Positions 59,976 through 64,000 of a stretch of DNA of 64,000 nucleotides are shown here, one piece after another. Position 1 is the stretch's first letter, and the number at the start of each line of letters is the position of its first letter. The position numbers and the translations under genes are program-made. Source of the DNA: Brevibacillus brevis (GTDB taxonomy: Bacteria > Bacillota > Bacilli > Brevibacillales > Brevibacillaceae); assembly GCF_001039275.2 (NCBI RefSeq), contig NZ_CP030117.1, forward strand, positions 3,410,001 through 3,474,000, in the 5' to 3' direction. The notes beneath the pieces are model-generated. The model made no database searches and had not been told where the DNA came from. It worked only from the letters and a program-made list of their open reading frames with translations.

Positions 59976-61805
59976 TTACAGGATTCCTCCCAGGCTCGCC
60001 CCTTTGACAAATAGTCGCTCGATATTTTTCTCAACAGTTGGGTCTGGTACCAATGGTGGTGCTTGATGGGGCTTGGTACGCGCATCAATGATCAAATTAT
60101 CGCACCCCCAATGCTTGTTCTCATAGTAGCTGTTCACACCGTAAATGTCGTGGGATGGATTGCTTCGGGTGAAGGTTGCCCACAGGAAGTTTTGTAGCGA
60201 CGCGCTCATGAAGGTACTATCATCGCAAAGGATGATCATCGGGCAAGACGGGAGCGGCCCTCTCGCTTGAATCGCGTCACACAGATTCTGTAATTGCTGC
60301 TGGGCGCTCGCGTAATCGATAAAAGCAGGACCTTGGATCGACACCACACCTGGCATAATCAAGCGGGCGTTCTCAAACTCTCGCAAATCCTTCAGCTCAT
60401 CCGGCACCTCTTTGCACAGCTCGCGTTCCTGATCGCCGTAAGCAGCGAGGACAACCTTACTGCCGCTGTTTAAGCCCGTTCCCGAATAATCCAGCGTATC
60501 AATAGTCGTGTTCGTATAAAAATGAACATCGCGATGCAAATCGATTCTCTCCAAAATATAGGTCAAAAAATCAACTTCATCATGCGTCGTCAATGGTCGA
60601 TTTTCTTCAGCGGTAATGAATAAATACTTGGCCAAGCTCAATTGGCCCGTCCCTAAAATGCGGTTGGCAATGGTGAGCATCTCCGTCGGCTGTTTAACTT
60701 GCTGATAAGGCGTATATCGCTCGCTTCCGATGGCAAACAGCAACGGATGTACGCCAGCAGCATCTACTGCGTGGACTTCTTTTACACCCGGGATTTCTTG
60801 CTTGATCGCATCGCCCGTTAACTCGTGAATCAGTTGACCGAACGACGTATCTTCTTGTGGCGGACGGCCCACAACCGTGAATGGCCAGATGGCATTCGGC
60901 TTGGCATACACTTTCTTTACCTTCATCACAGGGAATGGATGAATCAGACTGTAATAGCCCAGATGGTCGCCGAATGGTCCTTCTGGCTTCGTATCTTCAG
61001 GATAAATATCTCCTGTGATCACAAAATCCGCATCATTGCTTACGCAGTAGCCATCGATATAGCTGTAGTGAAAACGACGCCCAGATAGCAAGCCAGCAAA
61101 AGTAATTTCGCTCAAACCTTCTGGCAATGGCATTACCGCCGATAAGGTATGTGCTGGTGGCCCGCCAACGAAACAGCTTACTTTTAGCGGCATCCCCATT
61201 TTCGTCGCTTTGGCTTGGTGGACACCGATTCCGCGATGGATTTGATAGTGCAAGCCAATTTCTTTGTTTACTTCATACTCATTACCAGTCAACTGCACTC
61301 GGTACATACCCAAATTGGAATTCATGATTCCAGGCTTGTCCGGATCTTCTGAATAGATTTGGGGCAGCGTAACAAAAGCTCCGCCATCCATTGGCCAGCT
61401 TTGGATGAGTGGTAAGTCAGTTATGCTAATTTCCTGTGCAGTTACGGGCATGCTAGTCGATTTTTTTGCAGGCAAAGCCTTCAGTGCAGCAAAGCCGTTC
61501 CCGATATTTTTAAATGGCTGCTTTAGCGCTTTCATCGGATCATTACGCATGGCGATGATATTTTCAGCGGCTTGCCAGGTGCTTCTAAAAATAAATTTGC
61601 TGCGCTCGATTGTGCCAAAAAGATTGGATACCGCACGAAATTTTGAGCCTTTTACATTTTCAAACAGCAAGGCTGGTCCCCCAGCTTCGTACACCTTCAA
61701 ATGAATCGCGGCCATTTCCAGATAGGGATCTACTTCTTCGCGAATACGGACCAAATGTCCGTGCCTTTCCAAGTCAAGGATGCACTCTTCTAAATTCTGA
61801 TACAT
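59976..61805 (-). CDS. UbiD family prenyl-FMN decarboxylase, 609 aa
   Basis: LEECILDLERHGHLVRIREE, MNSNLGMYRVQLTGNEYEVN, YQIHRGIGVHQAK, EGPFGDHLGYYSLIHPFPVM with the catalytic E-R-E type residues. The C-terminal 100 residues are longer than in E. coli UbiD. These enzymes reversibly decarboxylate aromatic or unsaturated acids with prenylated FMN. No ubiX flavin prenyltransferase is adjacent. Menaquinone (futalosine) synthesis or aromatic acid breakdown are both possible. Confidence 0.88.
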   Translation of the reverse strand: MYQNLEECILDLERHGHLVRIREEVDPYLEMAAIHLKVYEAGGPALLFENVKGSKFRAVSNLFGTIERSKFIFRSTWQAAENIIAMRNDPMKALKQPFKNIGNGFAALKALPAKKSTSMPVTAQEISITDLPLIQSWPMDGGAFVTLPQIYSEDPDKPGIMNSNLGMYRVQLTGNEYEVNKEIGLHYQIHRGIGVHQAKATKMGMPLKVSCFVGGPPAHTLSAVMPLPEGLSEITFAGLLSGRRFHYSYIDGYCVSNDADFVITGDIYPEDTKPEGPFGDHLGYYSLIHPFPVMKVKKVYAKPNAIWPFTVVGRPPQEDTSFGQLIHELTGDAIKQEIPGVKEVHAVDAAGVHPLLFAIGSERYTPYQQVKQPTEMLTIANRILGTGQLSLAKYLFITAEENRPLTTHDEVDFLTYILERIDLHRDVHFYTNTTIDTLDYSGTGLNSGSKVVLAAYGDQERELCKEVPDELKDLREFENARLIMPGVVSIQGPAFIDYASAQQQLQNLCDAIQARGPLPSCPMIILCDDSTFMSASLQNFLWATFTRSNPSHDIYGVNSYYENKHWGCDNLIIDARTKPHQAPPLVPDPTVEKNIERLFVKGASLGGIL

Positions 61806-61878
61806 ATCTATAGGGCTCCAATCACTAGATTATAGATTTATCTGTAGATCAATACCCTCTAATCATACAGGAAAGATC

Positions 61879-62580
61879 CTACAAATTCACGTTACCCTTC
61901 CGCACAATTTCTTGAAGCTCGCTCAGTTCTCTGATTTCGTACGTTGGATGAATGCTCGTCTGATTTTCCTTGCCAAATGGATTGAACCAGCACGTATCGA
62001 TCCCGTATTGGACTCCCCCTTGTATATCAGAAGTCAACGAATCTCCCACCATCAGTACGTTCGCCTTCTCCGTCCATTGCAGTTTGGAAAACGCGTATTC
62101 AAAAATTTCCCGATCCGGCTTCTTATAGCCGACCTCTTCGGAAATAATCAGGTGTTCAAACGTGTTACAAAGCGGTGAAGCGGCAATTCTTGCCGTTTGA
62201 ACAGAGGCGAACCCATTCGTAATGATCACCAAGCGGCAATCCTGCAAACTGTTGCACAATTCAACCGCTCCCGGTACCAAATGCACTTCTTTGCCCAAGG
62301 ATTCGAGATAGGCGCTGCCGAAAGCCTCTGCATCGACGTCTAGCTGAACAGCTTTGAAAAGTCTTCGAAATCTCTCTACGCCCAGCTCTGCTAGAGTGAT
62401 CCGCCCCTTTTCTAAATCCTCCCACAATCCTTTACTGATCTCTTTGTAAACCGCTCCATAATCAGACGATCCCGTAGCGAGTCCAAATTGGGAAAACGTC
62501 TTTTGCAGTGCATTTTCTTCTGTCTTTTTGAAGTCGAGAAGTGTATCATCTACATCGAATAATATGACTTGATAGCGCAT
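61879..62580 (-). CDS. HAD phosphatase, YjjG/YfnB-type nucleotidase, 233 aa
   Basis: HAD motif I LFDVDDTLLDFKKTE, motif II VIITNGF, motif III lysine in YKKPDREIFEYAFS and motif IV MVGDSLTSDIQGG. YjjG relatives remove phosphate from non-canonical pyrimidine nucleotides. AGGTTGCC precedes the ATG. Separate from neighbours. Confidence 0.87.
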   Translation of the reverse strand: MRYQVILFDVDDTLLDFKKTEENALQKTFSQFGLATGSSDYGAVYKEISKGLWEDLEKGRITLAELGVERFRRLFKAVQLDVDAEAFGSAYLESLGKEVHLVPGAVELCNSLQDCRLVIITNGFASVQTARIAASPLCNTFEHLIISEEVGYKKPDREIFEYAFSKLQWTEKANVLMVGDSLTSDIQGGVQYGIDTCWFNPFGKENQTSIHPTYEIRELSELQEIVRKGNVNL

Positions 62581-62668
62581 GGCAACCTCCAGAAATCTTT
62601 ACTGATCAAGTATTCGTACAAACTAACACCTTTCTATCATATCAAAAACAGAAGACCAACCTGCATAC

Positions 62669-62697
62669 AAAAAGCCTCGAACTGTATCATTCGAGGC
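62669..62697 (-). terminator. Terminator after the ymaF-like gene
   Basis: GCCTCGA and TCGAGGC pair; minus strand continues TTTTTG. Confidence 0.75.
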
Positions 62698-62710
62698 CGT
62701 GAAAGATTTT

Positions 62711-63070
62711 TTAGAGGAGTGGCTTCTGGATCAACGTCGCGAATTTGAACCGGTGGACGTGACCATCGTTAAACGTGGTAGTTCCTCTCACAAAATGAAC
62801 ATGCTTTCCATTTCCAACCGGAATTGCGGGTCCAGTTACAATTCGCACGCGATGGAGATGATTGAAGAAGTCTGTATTTGACCGAATGACATGAACGTGG
62901 CTTTTTCCTCTTGGGATTGCTTGACCAGTGACGCCAGCAAAACGGTGATTGTGTCGATCTGCTCCTTCTTCTGCAAGCTGCGTGCTACCTAAAAATTCAT
63001 GAACATGTCTCTGAATTCGTGCTGTACTTTTACTTTTTAACTTCCATTTTAATCTTTTTTTCTTAGCCAT
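62711..63070 (-). CDS. YmaF family protein, 119 aa
   Basis: Histidine-rich blocks HVHEFLGSTQLAEEGADRHN, GKSHVHVIRSNTDFFNHLHR and GNGKHVHFVRGTTTFNDGHV with GPAIPVGNGKH. This matches the Bacillus YmaF family, of unknown function but with clear metal-binding potential. ATG at 63070 behind GGGTG. Confidence 0.85.
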   Translation of the reverse strand: MAKKKRLKWKLKSKSTARIQRHVHEFLGSTQLAEEGADRHNHRFAGVTGQAIPRGKSHVHVIRSNTDFFNHLHRVRIVTGPAIPVGNGKHVHFVRGTTTFNDGHVHRFKFATLIQKPLL

Positions 63071-63169
63071 TGTAATCACCCTTCCATCCCTGGCTTGCTA
63101 TCACTGTATTCAGTGTGACAAGGATGCGGACTGGTCAACAGCTTTTTTTCTACGAAAATCCATACTACC

Positions 63170-63634
63170 CTAGCTTAATGCTCGCTTTTTTCCTACATAG
63201 CTCCCTGCAATGATGATCGAATTCGTATATCCGCCACTTACATTATCGAAACCTGAAAGTAAGGTTGGAACCCCCACAAATTCAACCGTATCATCTCCAT
63301 AGATATCTAAAGCACCTAGGTAAACAATTTGGTAGCTATCCTCCTCGTCATTGACGACATGCAAGACGGAAACTGTTCCCATTTCCGGTATTTCTTCCTC
63401 TTCGATGCTCATCACCGTTCCTTTATCTTGAATCATCGAAGCATGATACTTGGAAATATTTTTATTCATATGTTTCGGTTGCACATTTTGATCGACAAAT
63501 TGCTGGGCTTCCTTCACTTTCTCTCCAGTTGCGGGGAACAGATGGGCATGCTTTGCCAAAAACGCTTTGGATTCCGGCGGAAATTCTGCTCCCGCTTCAA
63601 AGCCATTCACTTTATGTAAGGCGAGTACAGCCAT
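63170..63634 (-). CDS. Hypothetical protein, 154 aa
   Basis: An acidic alpha-beta protein (ALHKVNGFEAGAEFPPESKA, GTVSVLHVVNDEEDSYQIVY, FVGVPTLLSGFDNVSGGYTN). No signal peptide or membrane segment. I recognise no family. Divergent from the isochorismatase-type gene. Confidence 0.7.
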   Translation of the reverse strand: MAVLALHKVNGFEAGAEFPPESKAFLAKHAHLFPATGEKVKEAQQFVDQNVQPKHMNKNISKYHASMIQDKGTVMSIEEEEIPEMGTVSVLHVVNDEEDSYQIVYLGALDIYGDDTVEFVGVPTLLSGFDNVSGGYTNSIIIAGSYVGKKRALS

Positions 63635-63725
63635 CGAAAGATATGTAGCGACATTATTTACTTGGCAGGAAGTACACGCTTACCTACCGAATGATCTATC
63701 CACATGATAAAAGGAAGGTGAGGCA

Positions 63726-64000
63726 ATGAACGCACTCTTAGTCATTGATGTGCAAAGCGGAATTGTGAGCTGTGGGGATTACAAAGAGGAACTTATTTTG
63801 ATGGAACAGGTAATCAAGGATTTTAAAGAGAGCAAACGTCCTGTCATTTTTATCAGACATATCGATGCTGCAGAAGAAAGTCCACTGAATAGAAGCTCTA
63901 TCGGTTCTGAAATACACCCTCCATTAAAAGACTATTCCGACTACTTGATTGAGAAGCAAACCCCTAGTTCCTTCTTCCAAACGGAGCTCACACAAACTTT
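63726..64000 (+). CDS. Isochorismatase/cysteine hydrolase family protein (partial, 3' end outside)
   Basis: MNALLVIDVQSGIVSCGDYK with the catalytic Asp in VIDVQ, then KRPVIFIRHIDAAEE and the lysine region LIEKQTPSSFFQTEL. The family includes isochorismatases, nicotinamidases and N-carbamoyl hydrolases. AAGGTGAGG precedes the ATG. 91 codons are inside the window. Confidence 0.87.
   Translation, partial: MNALLVIDVQSGIVSCGDYKEELILMEQVIKDFKESKRPVIFIRHIDAAEESPLNRSSIGSEIHPPLKDYSDYLIEKQTPSSFFQTELTQT

Overview
The window looks like chromosome of an endospore-forming, low-to-medium GC Firmicute of the Brevibacillus/Paenibacillus group. Pointers are a Tlp spore protein, a Spo0E-like phosphatase, a YhcN/YlaJ lipoprotein, YmaF, YolD and DUF952 proteins, AGGAGG-type ribosome binding sites with some GTG/TTG starts, and a MocR-type regulator (DdlR-like) directly upstream of a D-Ala-D-Ala ligase gene, an arrangement I know from Brevibacillus brevis. 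Most genes lie on the minus strand.

Layout. 1-6.9 kb: a UvrA-like ATPase cut by the window edge, a large collagen-like/TIG/SGNH hydrolase, a VOC protein and a STAND-type LuxR regulator. 6.9-12.2 kb: a minus-strand unit of MerR regulator, peptide-binding lipoprotein and two beta-lactamase-fold hydrolases. 12.4-16.6 kb: a cysteine-synthase-like enzyme facing an XRE-cupin regulator, then ddl and its MocR regulator. 16.7-18.8 kb: a Spo0E-like gene and a quorum-sensing-type pair, an HTH-TPR regulator followed by a 39-residue exported peptide. 19.5-22.5 kb: ECF sigma, RskA-type anti-sigma, lipoprotein and AcfC-like binding protein. 22.7-27.9 kb: RpiR, CapA, MFS transporter and acyl-CoA ligase. 28-33 kb: a decay zone with at least four damaged genes (a YcdB-like gene with an internal deletion, a livF/Hsp70 chimera, a collapsed metE, start-less fragments) around an intact J-domain/DUF1266 pair. 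33-37 kb: two cobalamin riboswitches, one in front of the dead metE and one in front of nrdIEF. 37-51.8 kb: mixed housekeeping, spore-related and small hypothetical genes, several candidate short RNAs and small peptides. 51.9-59.8 kb: a ten-gene operon for uptake and breakdown of an unknown amino-sugar-like compound. 59.9-64 kb: UbiD decarboxylase, YjjG-type phosphatase, YmaF, a hypothetical gene and the start of an isochorismatase-family gene.

The best candidate for an undescribed system is the 51.9-59.8 kb operon. It joins an HPr-like phosphocarrier carrying both the His15 and Ser46 sites, a PRD/EIIB-containing activator, a second small PRD protein, two membrane proteins (DUF4310, DUF4311) and two small soluble proteins (DUF4312, SFCGS) to an amidohydrolase, a PLP ammonia-lyase and a KDPG-type aldolase. 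This has the shape of a phosphotransferase system whose membrane and phosphocarrier parts belong to unassigned families. The second candidate is the HTH-TPR regulator/peptide pair at 17.2-18.8 kb. The third is the decay zone, where a functional-looking B12 riboswitch with its terminator now controls a broken metE.

Family assignments are from memory of motifs and family architecture, with no database search. Starts were moved to the codon best placed behind a ribosome binding site where the sequence supported it.
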